Notes: a model not told the origin generated them from the letters alone. DNA of 64,000 bases from Paracoccus maritimus (GCF_025195095.1 NZ_JANAVZ010000005.1:186001-250000), one strand, 5' to 3'; numbered from the stretch's first letter, positions 8,933-18,393 are shown. Numbers and translations are program-made.

Positions 8933-9586
8933 ATGACTCTTGACGACAAGCATGCCCCGAAACCTGATCCGGACGTGATCGCGGCGGCCGAAACAGCCGC
9001 CGTGGACGAAGACGACATCGACGATTCCAAATATGTTTCCGGTCTTCCGGGGCTGTTGGGGGTAATCGATGTCGGGATCGCCCGGATCGAGGCCGTCCTG
9101 TTGGCGATTGGCGTTCTGCTGATGGCGCTGAATACCATGGCCAATGTCGTCGGACGCTATGTCTTCGGCGAAAGCCTGTTCTTTTCCGAAGAACTGAATC
9201 GCGCCCTGATCATCCTGATCACCTTCGCCGGCATTTCCTACGCGGCACGCCATGGCCGGCATATCCGCATGTCGGCTTTTTTCGACGCGATGCCGTTCAG
9301 GATGCGCAAGATGATGATGATCGTCATCGCCGTCGTGACATCGGCTGCAATGTTTCTGCTGACTTGGTATTCTGTTGATTATCTGCTCTCCCAGGCGTCG
9401 CGCGGGCGGTTGTTGCCGGCGCTGCAGATCCCGCAATGGTGGATCATCGTCTGGGCGCCGCTTGGGTTTTTCCTGACCGGGCTGCAATACGGGCTGACCG
9501 CCATCAAGAACCTGATCGACAAGGATATCTGGCTGTCGACCAGTACTCTTGAAGGCTATGACGACAGCGCGGAAGAGGAGGTCTGA
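8933..9586 (+). CDS. uehB: Ectoine TRAP transporter, small membrane subunit
   Basis: A 217-residue DctQ-type protein. After a charged cytosolic N-terminus (about 40 residues, rich in Asp/Glu) it has four predicted membrane helices. The family pattern runs through [26 protein letters not shown] and [16 protein letters not shown]. It forms the membrane complex with the large subunit and needs the periplasmic receptor for Na+-driven uptake. ATG at 8933 is chosen because the family alignment begins just after it. The next gene starts only 3 bp after its stop. Confidence 0.92.
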   Translation: MTLDDKHAPKPDPDVIAAAETAAVDEDDIDDSKYVSGLPGLLGVIDVGIARIEAVLLAIGVLLMALNTMANVVGRYVFGESLFFSEELNRALIILITFAGISYAARHGRHIRMSAFFDAMPFRMRKMMMIVIAVVTSAAMFLLTWYSVDYLLSQASRGRLLPALQIPQWWIIVWAPLGFFLTGLQYGLTAIKNLIDKDIWLSTSTLEGYDDSAEEEV

Positions 9587-9589
9587 GCC

Positions 9590-10879
9590 ATGATGACGTG
9601 GATGATTTTCGGCACCATGATCGTCCTTCTGATGTTGGGATTTCCGATGATGATCCCGCTGATCGCGGGGTCGCTGATCGGGTTCGTGGGTCTGTTCGGC
9701 GGCTTCGGCCAACTGGATACGATGGTGCAGCAGATCCTTGGCGGCATCCGTCCCGCCAGCCTGATCGCCGTGCCGATGTTCATTTTCGCCGCCGACATCA
9801 TGACGCGCGGGCAGTCCGCGACGCGACTGATCGATCTGGTCATGTCGTTCGTCGGTCATTTTAAGGGCGGGCTTGCGATTGCAACGGCCGGGGCTTGCAC
9901 CATGTTTGGTGCGGTGTCCGGTTCCACGCAGGCGACGGTTGTCGCGGTCGGCGGTCCATTGCGGCCTCGCATGCTGAAGGCCGGATACAACGACAGCTTC
10001 ATCCTTGCGCTGATCGTGAACTCGTCCGACATCGCCTTCCTGATCCCGCCGTCGATCGGCATGATCATCTATGGCGTGGTGTCAGGCACCTCGATTTCCG
10101 AACTGTTCATCGCGGGGATCGGGCCGGGGCTTCTGATCCTGGTGATGTTCTCGATCTACAGTTACTTCTACGCCTTGCGGAACAATGTTCCCACGCTGCC
10201 CAAATCGACCTGGGCCGAGCGCAGGCAGGCGGTCTTGCGGGCGCTGTGGCCGCTGGGTTTCCCGGCGATCATCATCGGCGGCATCTATGGCGGGATCTTC
10301 TCGCCGACCGAGGCGGCAGCGGCCTGTGTGCTGTATGCGCTGTTCCTCGAGATGGTCATCTTCCGCGAAATGGGGCTGAAGCAGCTTTATTCTACCGCGA
10401 AATCGACGGGCCTGATCACCGCCGTGGTGTTCATCCTGGTCGGTGCGGGTGCCGCCTTCAGCTATGTGATCAGCTTCGCGCAGATCCCGCAGCATATCCT
10501 GGGCAGCATCGGCATCGACGAGATGGGCCAGTATGGCGTCCTGTTCACCATCTCGATCGCGTTCTTCGTCGGCTGCATGTTCGTGGACCCGATCGTCGTG
10601 ATCCTGATCTTTGTTCCGATCTTTGCGCCGGTGGTGCAATCGGTCGGTCTGGACCCGGTTCTGGTCGGCACCATCATTACCCTGCAGGTTGCCATTGGCA
10701 GCGCGACGCCACCGTTCGGCTGTGACATTTTCACTGCCATCGCGGTCTTCAAGCGGCCCTATGTCGAAGTGGTCAAGGGCACACCGCCCTTCATCATCAT
10801 GCTTCTGACAACGGCGGTGCTGCTGATCTTCTTCCCGCAGATCGCGCTGTTCCTGCGTGACCTTGCCTTCAACAAGTAA
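9590..10879 (+). CDS. uehC: Ectoine TRAP transporter, large permease subunit
   Basis: A 429-residue DctM-type permease with about twelve hydrophobic segments along its whole length. It shows the conserved GSTQATVVAVG and LIPPSIGMIIYG stretches, the latter typical of the substrate/Na+ site region in this family. It is the transport subunit that moves ectoine or hydroxyectoine inward using a sodium gradient. It starts 3 bp after the small subunit and is followed by the usp gene after 9 bp, so the four genes are one transcription unit. Confidence 0.93.
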   Translation: MMTWMIFGTMIVLLMLGFPMMIPLIAGSLIGFVGLFGGFGQLDTMVQQILGGIRPASLIAVPMFIFAADIMTRGQSATRLIDLVMSFVGHFKGGLAIATAGACTMFGAVSGSTQATVVAVGGPLRPRMLKAGYNDSFILALIVNSSDIAFLIPPSIGMIIYGVVSGTSISELFIAGIGPGLLILVMFSIYSYFYALRNNVPTLPKSTWAERRQAVLRALWPLGFPAIIIGGIYGGIFSPTEAAAACVLYALFLEMVIFREMGLKQLYSTAKSTGLITAVVFILVGAGAAFSYVISFAQIPQHILGSIGIDEMGQYGVLFTISIAFFVGCMFVDPIVVILIFVPIFAPVVQSVGLDPVLVGTIITLQVAIGSATPPFGCDIFTAIAVFKRPYVEVVKGTPPFIIMLLTTAVLLIFFPQIALFLRDLAFNK

Positions 10880-10888
10880 GAGGCCGTT

Positions 10889-11332
10889 ATGTTCGAGAGG
10901 ATCCTTGTCCCCTATGACGGGTCCAGCGGGGCCGAACGGGCGCTGACGAAGGCGACCGAACTGGCGAAGCTGTGCGACGCGCATGTGATCATTCTGACCG
11001 TCTATCGCCATCACTCGATGCTCGAGGCTTCGCTGTCGATGGTGCGCGGCAGCATGGACCCCGGTGGCAACCTGGACGAGACCATGCGCCAGACCGCGCG
11101 AGACGCGGCCGATTATGCGAAAAGCCATGCGAAGGATGCGGGGGTTGCCAAGGTCAGCGCCTTCATCAAGGCGGGTCAGCCGGCGCGGACCATCGTCGCG
11201 ATGGCGCATGACAAGGAATGCGATCTGATCGTGCTTGGCTCTCGCGGGCTTGGATCAACCGAAGGATATCTGCTGGGATCGGTCAGCCACAAGGTCACGG
11301 GCCTTGCGGAATGTCCGGTTCTGGTCGTGTAA
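10889..11332 (+). CDS. UspA-type universal stress protein linked to the ectoine transporter
   Basis: A 147-residue single-domain Usp. It opens with MFERILVPYDGSSGAERAL and ends with the nucleotide-binding signature GSRGLGSTEGYLLGSVSHKV, so it should bind ATP. It corresponds to TeaD of Halomonas, an ATP-binding protein that lowers ectoine uptake through TeaABC, and to usp in Ruegeria. That regulatory role is known for TeaD and inferred here from position directly after the permease. Confidence 0.9.
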   Translation: MFERILVPYDGSSGAERALTKATELAKLCDAHVIILTVYRHHSMLEASLSMVRGSMDPGGNLDETMRQTARDAADYAKSHAKDAGVAKVSAFIKAGQPARTIVAMAHDKECDLIVLGSRGLGSTEGYLLGSVSHKVTGLAECPVLVV

Positions 11333-11350
11333 GGAGAGGCGGCATCCTGC

Positions 11351-12055
11351 ATGTGGCGCGACAATCTGAATCGTTTTGGGCTGATTGCCCTTGCCACCGA
11401 TCTGACGATCGAGGGTGACGCCCTGCGGCTGCTGCCGCAGGACTGCCGCCTGCACGTGACACGTATCGCGTTCGACAATCCCACCACCGCCGAAAATCTG
11501 AAGAAGACCGGGCCGCATCTGAAGGCGGCATCCGATCTGCTGGTGCCCGGCGTCGAACTGAAGGGGATCGGCTTCGGCTGCACCTCGGCCTCGGCGGTGC
11601 TGGGCGACGGGGTGCAGGCCGCAATCGGCAATCGCGCCCCGATCAGCACGCCTGTCGCCGCCGCCTTGCGCGGCTTCAAGGCGCTGGGGGTCGACCGGAT
11701 CGCCCTGATGACCCCCTATCTGCGCGAAACCACCGATCTGGTCGGTGATCATTTCGAGGCGAACGGGCTGGGTGTCGTGTCGCGGCAATCGATGGGCCAT
11801 GCCGACGACCGTGACATGGCGTTGCTGTCAGGCGATGAGATTGTCGATTTCGCACTGGAATCCGATCACCCGGATGCTCAGGCGCTGTTCATGTCCTGCA
11901 CTGCACTGCCTGCGGTGTCTGTTATCGAGCGGATCGAGAAGGCGCTTGGCAAGCCGGTGGTCAGTTCCAACCTCGCGCTGTTCTGGTCGATGCTGGATCT
12001 TGCGCGCATCCCCGGTGCCGGACCGGGCAAACTGTTTCAGGTGCGCACATGGTAA
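11351..12055 (+). CDS. eutA: Ectoine utilisation protein EutA (Asp/Glu racemase-like)
   Basis: A 234-residue protein of the Asp/Glu/hydantoin racemase and maleate isomerase fold. The two active-site cysteine motifs are visible: GFGCTSASAVLG (near residue 77) and FMSCTALPAV (near 184). In hydroxyectoine-degrading Rhodobacterales eutABC are proposed to convert 5-hydroxyectoine to ectoine; the exact chemistry of EutA is not settled. The last seven bases overlap eutB, showing translational coupling. Confidence 0.9.
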   Translation: MWRDNLNRFGLIALATDLTIEGDALRLLPQDCRLHVTRIAFDNPTTAENLKKTGPHLKAASDLLVPGVELKGIGFGCTSASAVLGDGVQAAIGNRAPISTPVAAALRGFKALGVDRIALMTPYLRETTDLVGDHFEANGLGVVSRQSMGHADDRDMALLSGDEIVDFALESDHPDAQALFMSCTALPAVSVIERIEKALGKPVVSSNLALFWSMLDLARIPGAGPGKLFQVRTW

Positions 12056-13005
12056 CGCTGGAAGATGTCGGCACGGCGGCCGAACGCATCCGCGACATGA
12101 TCCGCATCACGCCGGTCAAGGCGTCGGCCAGCCTGTCCCGCTTGGCCGGGGGGCCGGTCTGGCTGAAATGCGAACATCGGCAGGAAACCGGCGCGTTCAA
12201 GCTGCGCGGTGCCTCGAATGCGGCGGCGCGGCTGGGGCGTGTGGCGGGTGTCACGACCGCATCAACGGGCAATCATGGTCGCGCGCTGGCGCATGCGGCG
12301 CGACAGCTGGGGCTGCCTGCTGTCATCTGCGTGTCGCGGCTGGTGCCCAGGAACAAGTTGCAGGCGATCGAGGCGCTGGGGGCCGAGGCCCGCGTGATCG
12401 GCGCCAGCCAGGACGAGGCATTTGAAGAGGCGCGGCGGCTTCGCCGGGACGAGGGGTTTGCACTGATCCCGCCATTCGACCATCCTGATGTGATCGCCGG
12501 GCAGGGAACGCTGGGACTGGAGATCCTTGATCAGATCCCCGACGCCGCGACCATCGCGGTCCCCCTGTCGGGCGGTGGTCTGCTGGCCGGTGTGGCGCTG
12601 GCGGTCAAGGGTCTGCGTCCCGATATTCGCATCATCGGTATCAGCATGGAACGCGGTGCGGCGATGGCGGCCAGTCTGAAGGCCGGTCATCCGGTCGAGG
12701 TCGAAGAGCTTGAGACCCTGGCAGACAGTCTTGGCGGCGGGGTCGGTCTGAAAAATCGCCTGACCTTTGCGATGTGCCGCGATCTGATGGACGAGGTCAT
12801 CCTGCTGACCGAGGCCGAGATTGCCGCAGGCATCCGTCATCTGGCGGTGGAGGATGGCGAAACCGTGGAAGGCGCGGCGGCGGTCGGTGCCGGCGCCATC
12901 ATCGCGGGCAAGCTGCGCGCCGAAGACGGCCCGTTGGTGCTGATTCTCTCGGGCCAGAATATCGATCCCGACCGCCACGCGGCCATCGTCAGGGGAGAAG
13001 CATGA
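12049..13005 (+). CDS. eutB: Hydroxyectoine utilisation dehydratase EutB (threonine dehydratase-like)
   Basis: A 318-residue fold-type-II PLP enzyme. The cofactor lysine is Lys51 in ETGAFKLRGASNA and the phosphate-binding loop is PLSGGGLLAG. It would be annotated as threonine dehydratase or racemase by similarity, but it lacks a C-terminal ACT domain and sits between eutA and eutC. It is therefore assigned to hydroxyectoine conversion, probably loss of water from the hydroxylated ring. It overlaps both neighbours by a few bases. Confidence 0.9.
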   Translation: MVTLEDVGTAAERIRDMIRITPVKASASLSRLAGGPVWLKCEHRQETGAFKLRGASNAAARLGRVAGVTTASTGNHGRALAHAARQLGLPAVICVSRLVPRNKLQAIEALGAEARVIGASQDEAFEEARRLRRDEGFALIPPFDHPDVIAGQGTLGLEILDQIPDAATIAVPLSGGGLLAGVALAVKGLRPDIRIIGISMERGAAMAASLKAGHPVEVEELETLADSLGGGVGLKNRLTFAMCRDLMDEVILLTEAEIAAGIRHLAVEDGETVEGAAAVGAGAIIAGKLRAEDGPLVLILSGQNIDPDRHAAIVRGEA

Positions 13006-13973
13006 GCGATATCCGCATTCTCACCGAGGACCAGCTGCGCCAGCGCGTCCATCTGGACGCGACCGCGATCGATGTGATCGAGAACGCATTCGCGACCCTG
13101 TCAAAGGGTGGCGTCGTCATGCCGCCGATCCTGTCGATGCACATGCCCGACGTGAACGGCGAACTGGACGTGAAGACCGCCTATGTGCCTGGTCTGCCGG
13201 GCTTTGCGGTCAAGCTTTCACCCGGCTTTTTCGACAATCCCGGCAAGGGGCTGCCCTCGACATCGGGGCTGATGGTTGTGTTGTCCACGGAAACGGGGCG
13301 CGTGCAGGCCGTCTTGCTGGACAACGGCTATTTGACCGATGTGCGAACCGCAGCGGCCGGCGGTGTGGCCGCAAGGCACCTGTCGCGCGCCGATGCCAGC
13401 CGAGCCGCGATCTTCGGCGCCGGTTTGCAGGCTCGGATGCAGTTGCAGGCGCTGGCCTTGGTGCGTCCGATCCAGGAGGCTGTGATCTGGGCGCGCGATC
13501 CGCAAAAGGCCGAGGCGCTGGCCTCTGACATGACGCGCGATCATGGTATGGTGGTTCGGGCCGAGGCCGATCCCGAAAAGGCCGCGTCGTTCGCCGACGT
13601 CATCGTGACCACGACCCCCGCCAGCCAGCCGATCCTGCGCGCCGAATGGCTGCGCCCCGGCCAGCACATCACCGCCATGGGCAGCGACCAATCCGGCAAG
13701 AACGAACTGGATCCGCACTGCCTTGACCGCGCGTCCCTGTATGTCGCCGACCGTGTCAGCCAGACCAAACTGATGGGAGAGCTGCGCGCGGCGCTGAATG
13801 CCGGGCTGCTGAGCGACAGCGATCCGATCCCCGAACTGGGCGACATCATCACCGGCCGCCATTCCGGCCGTACCTCACCCGACCAGATCACGATTGCCGA
13901 TCTGACGGGCACCGGCGTGCAGGACACCGCCATTGCCACCCACGCGCTTGCCGCGTTTTCACACGAGATATGA
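13002..13973 (+). CDS. eutC: Ectoine utilisation protein EutC (ornithine cyclodeaminase/mu-crystallin family)
   Basis: A 323-residue NAD(P)-binding protein. VKTAYVPGLPGFAVKLSPGF contains the substrate-region lysines of ornithine cyclodeaminase-like enzymes, and FGAGLQARMQLQAL is the dinucleotide-binding loop. The ATG at 13002 overlaps the eutB stop as ATGA; a longer open frame reaching back to 12774 is only the shadow inside eutB. Together with EutA and EutB it is thought to reduce the hydroxyectoine-derived intermediate to ectoine. The stop is followed immediately by the next ATG. Confidence 0.9.
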   Translation: MSDIRILTEDQLRQRVHLDATAIDVIENAFATLSKGGVVMPPILSMHMPDVNGELDVKTAYVPGLPGFAVKLSPGFFDNPGKGLPSTSGLMVVLSTETGRVQAVLLDNGYLTDVRTAAAGGVAARHLSRADASRAAIFGAGLQARMQLQALALVRPIQEAVIWARDPQKAEALASDMTRDHGMVVRAEADPEKAASFADVIVTTTPASQPILRAEWLRPGQHITAMGSDQSGKNELDPHCLDRASLYVADRVSQTKLMGELRAALNAGLLSDSDPIPELGDIITGRHSGRTSPDQITIADLTGTGVQDTAIATHALAAFSHEI

Positions 13974-15170
13974 ATGCCTGAACTGCAAAGGACCCCCGAG
14001 CGTTTCTCGACTGAAGAATACGAGGAACGCCTGCGCAAGACGCGCGCCAGCATGGCCAAGCTTGGTCTGGACCTGCTGATCGTCTCCGACCCGTCGAACA
14101 TGGCCTGGCTGACCGGCTATGACGGCTGGTCCTTCTATGTCCACCAATGCGTGATCGTCGGCCCGGATGGTCCTCCGATCTGGTTCGGGCGTGGCCAGGA
14201 CGCGCAGGGCGCGCTGCGCACCGTCTGGATGGCGGACGACAATATCATCGGCTATCCCGATTATTACGTGCAGTCGGTCGAGCGGCATCCGATGGATTAC
14301 CTGTGGGCCCAGCTTGCCGACCGCAACTGGCATCGCGGTTTCATCGGCGTCGAGATGGACAATTACTGGTATTCCGCCAAGGCGCATGAGCGGCTGGTCC
14401 ATGGCCTGCCCGAGGCCCAGATTCTGGATGCCACAGGGCTGGTCAACTGGCAGCGCGCGGTCAAGACGCCCAAGGAACTGCAATACATGCGCAAGGCGGC
14501 GCGGATCGTGGAACGGATGCATCGCCGTATCGCCGACCGGATCGAGGTCGGCATGCGCAAGTGCGACCTTGTGGCCGAGATCTATGATGCGGGGCTGCGC
14601 TTTGACGAATGGTCGCAGCATGGCGGCGATTATCCGGCCATTGTGCCGCTGCTGCCCTCGGGTCCCGATGCGGCGGCGCCGCACCTGACCTGGGATGATC
14701 AGCCGATGAAGGTGGACGAAGGCACCTTCTTCGAGATCGCGGGATGTTATCAGCGCTATCACGTCCCGCTGTCGCGCACGATCTTCCTTGGCACGCCGCC
14801 GCAAGAGATGCTGGAGGCCGAAAAGGCCGTTCTGGAAGGGATGGAGGCCGGCCTGACCGCCGCGCGCGCGGGCAATACCTGCGAGGATATCGCGAACGCC
14901 TTCTTCACGGTTCTGGACCGCTACGGCATCGTCAAGGACAACCGGACCGGATATCCGATCGGCCTGTCCTATCCGCCCGACTGGGGCGAACGCACCATGT
15001 CCCTTCGCCGCGGCGACCAGACCGAACTGAAACCCGGCATGACGTTCCATTTCATGACCGGTTTGTGGATGGAGGGCTGGGGCTACGAGACGACCGAGTC
15101 GATCGTCATCACCGAGCGTGAGCCGGAACTGCTGTGCAACATTCCCCGTCGCATGCTGGTCAAAAAATGA
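13974..15170 (+). CDS. doeA: Ectoine hydrolase
   Basis: A 398-residue creatinase/M24-type enzyme: N-terminal creatinase-like domain (about 1-160) and C-terminal pita-bread domain (about 165-390). It starts with the typical FSTEEYEERLRKTRASM and contains SDPSNMAWLTGYDGWSFY. DoeA (EutD in Ruegeria) opens the ectoine ring to N-alpha-acetyl-L-2,4-diaminobutyrate. The length matches Halomonas DoeA. The ATG abuts the eutC stop, and the gene overlaps the deacetylase gene by four bases; the two enzymes work as a pair. Confidence 0.94.
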   Translation: MPELQRTPERFSTEEYEERLRKTRASMAKLGLDLLIVSDPSNMAWLTGYDGWSFYVHQCVIVGPDGPPIWFGRGQDAQGALRTVWMADDNIIGYPDYYVQSVERHPMDYLWAQLADRNWHRGFIGVEMDNYWYSAKAHERLVHGLPEAQILDATGLVNWQRAVKTPKELQYMRKAARIVERMHRRIADRIEVGMRKCDLVAEIYDAGLRFDEWSQHGGDYPAIVPLLPSGPDAAAPHLTWDDQPMKVDEGTFFEIAGCYQRYHVPLSRTIFLGTPPQEMLEAEKAVLEGMEAGLTAARAGNTCEDIANAFFTVLDRYGIVKDNRTGYPIGLSYPPDWGERTMSLRRGDQTELKPGMTFHFMTGLWMEGWGYETTESIVITEREPELLCNIPRRMLVKK

Positions 15171-16156
15171 GCGTGAATCCGATCAGTCCGACCTTGGATC
15201 TTGATGCCAGGGGCAAGCATCACGGCTTTCTGCGTTTGCCCTATTCGCGCAACGACAGCGCATGGGGCAGCGTGATGATCCCGATCACCGTGATTGCCAA
15301 TGGCGAGGGGCCGACCGCCCTTCTGACCGGTGGCAATCACGGTGATGAATACGAAGGTCCGATCGCGCTGCAGGCGCTGTCATGGGAAATCCAGCCCGAG
15401 GATGTCAGCGGCCGCGTCATCATCGTTCCCTACATGAACTATCCGGCGTTTCGCACGGGAACGCGGGTCAGCCCGATCGATCAGGTCAACCTGAACCGCG
15501 CCTTCCCGGGGCGACCGGACGGCACCGTCAGCCAGAAGATCGCGCATTACTTTGCCGATGTGCTGGTTCCGATGGCGGACATCGTCCTGGACTATCATTC
15601 CGGCGGCAAGACGCTGGATTTCCTGCCCTATGCGGCCGCGCACTATCTGGACGACAAGGACCAGCAGGCGAAATGCGTCGAGGCGGTTCGGGCGTTCGGC
15701 GCACCCTACACGATGATGATGCTGGAAATCGACAGTGTCGGCATGTTTGACACCACGGTCGAGGGGCAGGGAAAGGTCTTCGTCACGACCGAGCTGGGCG
15801 GCGGTGGCACCGCGACGGCGCGTTCGGCCGAGATCGCGATGCGGGGCGCAAGAAACGTGCTTCGTCACGCCGGGATTCTGTCCGGTCAGATCGACTGCCC
15901 GGAAGACAGTGTGATGCTGGACATGCCGGATGGCGACTGCTTCCATTTCGCCACGCGCGATGGGCTGATGCACCCTCTGGCCGATCTGGGCGATCAGGTG
16001 AAGGCGGGTCAGCCCATCGCGCAGATCTGGCCGCCCGACCGGACCGGCGTCGCTCCGGTCGAGGTCATGGCCAATCGTGACGGCGTCATCGCCGCGCGCC
16101 ATTTTCCGGGGCTGATCCAGTCCGGCGACTGCGTTGCGGTCATCGCGACGCTTTAA
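15167..16156 (+). CDS. doeB: N-alpha-acetyl-L-2,4-diaminobutyrate deacetylase
   Basis: A 329-residue enzyme of the succinylglutamate desuccinylase/aspartoacylase fold. Zinc ligands are visible in GGNHGDEYEGP (His and Glu) and in LDYHSGG (His); TELGGGGTA holds the likely catalytic glutamate. It removes acetate from N-alpha-acetyl-diaminobutyrate to give L-2,4-diaminobutyrate, the substrate of the aminotransferase on the other arm. ATG at 15167 overlaps the doeA stop (ATGA). It is the last gene of the plus-strand ectoine operon and is followed by a strong hairpin. Confidence 0.94.
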   Translation: MSVNPISPTLDLDARGKHHGFLRLPYSRNDSAWGSVMIPITVIANGEGPTALLTGGNHGDEYEGPIALQALSWEIQPEDVSGRVIIVPYMNYPAFRTGTRVSPIDQVNLNRAFPGRPDGTVSQKIAHYFADVLVPMADIVLDYHSGGKTLDFLPYAAAHYLDDKDQQAKCVEAVRAFGAPYTMMMLEIDSVGMFDTTVEGQGKVFVTTELGGGGTATARSAEIAMRGARNVLRHAGILSGQIDCPEDSVMLDMPDGDCFHFATRDGLMHPLADLGDQVKAGQPIAQIWPPDRTGVAPVEVMANRDGVIAARHFPGLIQSGDCVAVIATL

Positions 16157-16177
16157 TTGGTAACTCGGGCTTTCGGT

Positions 16178-16209
16178 GTTCGGCGGGCGATGTCAGTCGC
16201 CCGCCGAAC
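16178..16209 (+). terminator. Hairpin ending the ectoine operon
   Basis: A perfect 13-bp stem, GTTCGGCGGGCGA (16178-16190) with TCGCCCGCCGAAC (16197-16209), and a TGTCAG loop, 21 bp after doeB. There is no T-run after it, so termination may be partial or the hairpin may protect the 3' end. The remaining 138 bp to the next gene hold its promoter; no clear -35/-10 could be fixed. Confidence 0.6.
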
Positions 16210-16347
16210 GATTCGTGCGTCCTGCATCGTCGATAATGACGCGGCTGCAGCATTTTCCCGCGATATCGCCGCGATGCGGCGAATTGACGGCGCATCATTG
16301 TTTCTGTATCCGGGTAGCAACTGAAATATTATTGCCAAGGAATTGCG

Positions 16348-18306
16348 ATGGCCGAGAAGGACAAACCCTGGCTGTTCCGCACCTATGCGGGCCATTCGAC
16401 CGCCGAGAAATCGAACGCGCTGTATCGCGGCAATCTTGCCAAGGGTCAGACCGGATTGTCGGTGGCCTTCGATCTGCCCACCCAGACCGGCTATGACAGC
16501 GACCATATCCTTGCCCGGGGCGAGGTCGGCAAGGTCGGTGTGCCGGTCTGCCACCTGGGGGACATGCGTGCATTGTTCGATCAGATCCCGCTGGAACAGA
16601 TGAACACCTCGATGACGATCAACGCGACGGCGCCATGGCTTCTGTCGCTGTATATCGCTGTCGCCGAGGAGCAGGGCGCCGACATCGCCCGGCTGCAGGG
16701 CACGGTGCAGAACGATCTGATCAAGGAATACCTGTCGCGCGGCACCTATATCTGCCCGCCCAAGCCCAGCCTTGCCATGATCACGGATGTCGCGGCCTAT
16801 ACCCGTGAACATCTGCCGAAATGGAACCCGATGAATGTCTGTTCCTATCACTTGCAAGAGGCCGGGGCGACGCCGCAGCAGGAACTGGCCTATGCGCTGG
16901 CCACCGCCATCGCCGTGCTTGACGACCTGAAGACCAAGGTGCCCGAGGCCGACTTCCCGGCCATGGTGGGCAGGATCAGCTTTTTCGTGAACGCAGGCAT
17001 CCGCTTCGTGACCGAGTTGTGCAAGATGCGCGCCTTCACCGAATTGTGGGACGAAATCACGGCCAAGCGGTACGGGATCGAAGACCCGAAATTCCGCCGC
17101 TTTCGCTATGGTGTGCAGGTCAACAGCCTTGGCCTGACCGAACAGCAGCCCGAAAACAACGTCTATCGCATCCTGCTGGAGATGCTGGCCGTCACATTGT
17201 CCAAGAACGCACGAGCCCGGGCCGTGCAGTTGCCTGCCTGGAACGAGGCGTTGGGGCTGCCGCGCCCATGGGATCAGCAATGGTCGCTGCGGATGCAACA
17301 GATCCTGGCCTATGAGACGGATCTGCTGGAATATGCCGACCTGTTCGATGGCAACCCGGCGATCGAGGCCAAGGTTGGCGAACTGAAACAGGGCGCGCGC
17401 GATGAATTGCGGCTACTGGACGAGATGGGCGGCGCGATCGCTGCCATCGACTACATGAAATCACGGCTGGTCGAGGCGAATGCCGAACGGTTGAACCGGG
17501 TGGAGGCTGGCGAAACCGTCGTGGTTGGGGTGAACCGCTGGCAGCAGGGCGAGCCCTCGCCACTGACAGCAGGCGATGGTGGCATCATGGTCGTCGATCC
17601 AGAGGTCGAGCAGGACCAGATCGACCGGCTGAACGCCTGGAAGGCGGATCGCGACGATCAGGCCGTCCGCGCGGCCCTGCAGGCTTTGCGCACGGCCGCG
17701 CAGCAGGGGCGCAACGTCATGCCTGCATCCATTGATGCGGCGAAGGCGGGGGTGACGACCGGCGAGTGGGCAGGCGTGATGCGCGCGGTGCATGGCGAGT
17801 ATCGCGGGCCTACCGGCGTTGCGGCCAGCCCGTCGAACCGGACCGAGGGATTGGAAGAGATCCGCGAGGCGGTCGATGCGGTCAGTGCCCGGCTGGGGCG
17901 TCGTCTGAAATTCGTGGTCGGCAAGCCGGGGCTTGATGGCCATTCAAACGGAGCCGAGCAGATCGCCTTTCGGGCCCGCGATTGCGGCATGGACATCACC
18001 TACGAGGGGATCCGCCTGACCCCTGAACAGATCGTCGCCCGCGCGCAGGAGCAAGAGGCGCATGTGGTTGGGCTATCGATCCTGTCGGGCAGCCACCTTC
18101 CGCTGATCGAGGATCTGATGGCGAGAATGCGCGAGGCCGGGCTGGGCAAGACCCCGGTTGTCGTCGGCGGTATCATCCCCGACGAAGATGCACGACGCTT
18201 GCTGGCGATGGGGGTCACGCGGGTCTATACGCCAAAGGATTTCCAGCTGAACACGATCATGATGGACATCGTGGCGCTGGTCGAGCCAGGGGCCGCTGCG
18301 GCCTGA
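16348..18306 (+). CDS. ecm: Ethylmalonyl-CoA mutase
   Basis: A 652-residue coenzyme-B12-dependent acyl-CoA mutase. The N-terminal catalytic barrel contains TYAGHSTAEKSNALYRGNLA and GQTGLSVAFDLPTQTGYDSD. The C-terminal B12 domain has the base-off signature GLDGHSNGAEQ (ligand His near residue 532), SILSG and VVVGGIIP. Methylmalonyl-CoA mutases instead read FDLATHRGYDSD and are longer; the PTQTGYDSD form and 652-residue length match Rhodobacter Ecm. It converts (2R)-ethylmalonyl-CoA to (2S)-methylsuccinyl-CoA in the ethylmalonyl-CoA pathway for acetyl-CoA assimilation, a route that could take up acetate released by DoeB. Confidence 0.93.
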   Translation: MAEKDKPWLFRTYAGHSTAEKSNALYRGNLAKGQTGLSVAFDLPTQTGYDSDHILARGEVGKVGVPVCHLGDMRALFDQIPLEQMNTSMTINATAPWLLSLYIAVAEEQGADIARLQGTVQNDLIKEYLSRGTYICPPKPSLAMITDVAAYTREHLPKWNPMNVCSYHLQEAGATPQQELAYALATAIAVLDDLKTKVPEADFPAMVGRISFFVNAGIRFVTELCKMRAFTELWDEITAKRYGIEDPKFRRFRYGVQVNSLGLTEQQPENNVYRILLEMLAVTLSKNARARAVQLPAWNEALGLPRPWDQQWSLRMQQILAYETDLLEYADLFDGNPAIEAKVGELKQGARDELRLLDEMGGAIAAIDYMKSRLVEANAERLNRVEAGETVVVGVNRWQQGEPSPLTAGDGGIMVVDPEVEQDQIDRLNAWKADRDDQAVRAALQALRTAAQQGRNVMPASIDAAKAGVTTGEWAGVMRAVHGEYRGPTGVAASPSNRTEGLEEIREAVDAVSARLGRRLKFVVGKPGLDGHSNGAEQIAFRARDCGMDITYEGIRLTPEQIVARAQEQEAHVVGLSILSGSHLPLIEDLMARMREAGLGKTPVVVGGIIPDEDARRLLAMGVTRVYTPKDFQLNTIMMDIVALVEPGAAAA

Positions 18307-18393
18307 TGGGCGGAATTTGACCGACATCTTTTGACGTGATGAACCCTGGCCTGCCTTGGCTGTTTATCCGGTTGGATAGACAGCGGAGGTCGG

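Noticed and set aside
8721..9859. Large minus-strand open frame opposite uehB/uehC
   Set aside because: It is rich in His, Arg and Asp typical of antisense translation of membrane-protein codons and has no homologous pattern.
12049..13005. Catabolic or biosynthetic threonine dehydratase
   Set aside because: PLP motifs fit, but it overlaps eutA and eutC and has no ACT domain; EutB is the better call.
16348..18306. Methylmalonyl-CoA mutase
   Set aside because: The active-site stretch reads FDLPTQTGYDSD and the length is 652, matching ethylmalonyl-CoA mutase rather than the longer methylmalonyl enzyme.
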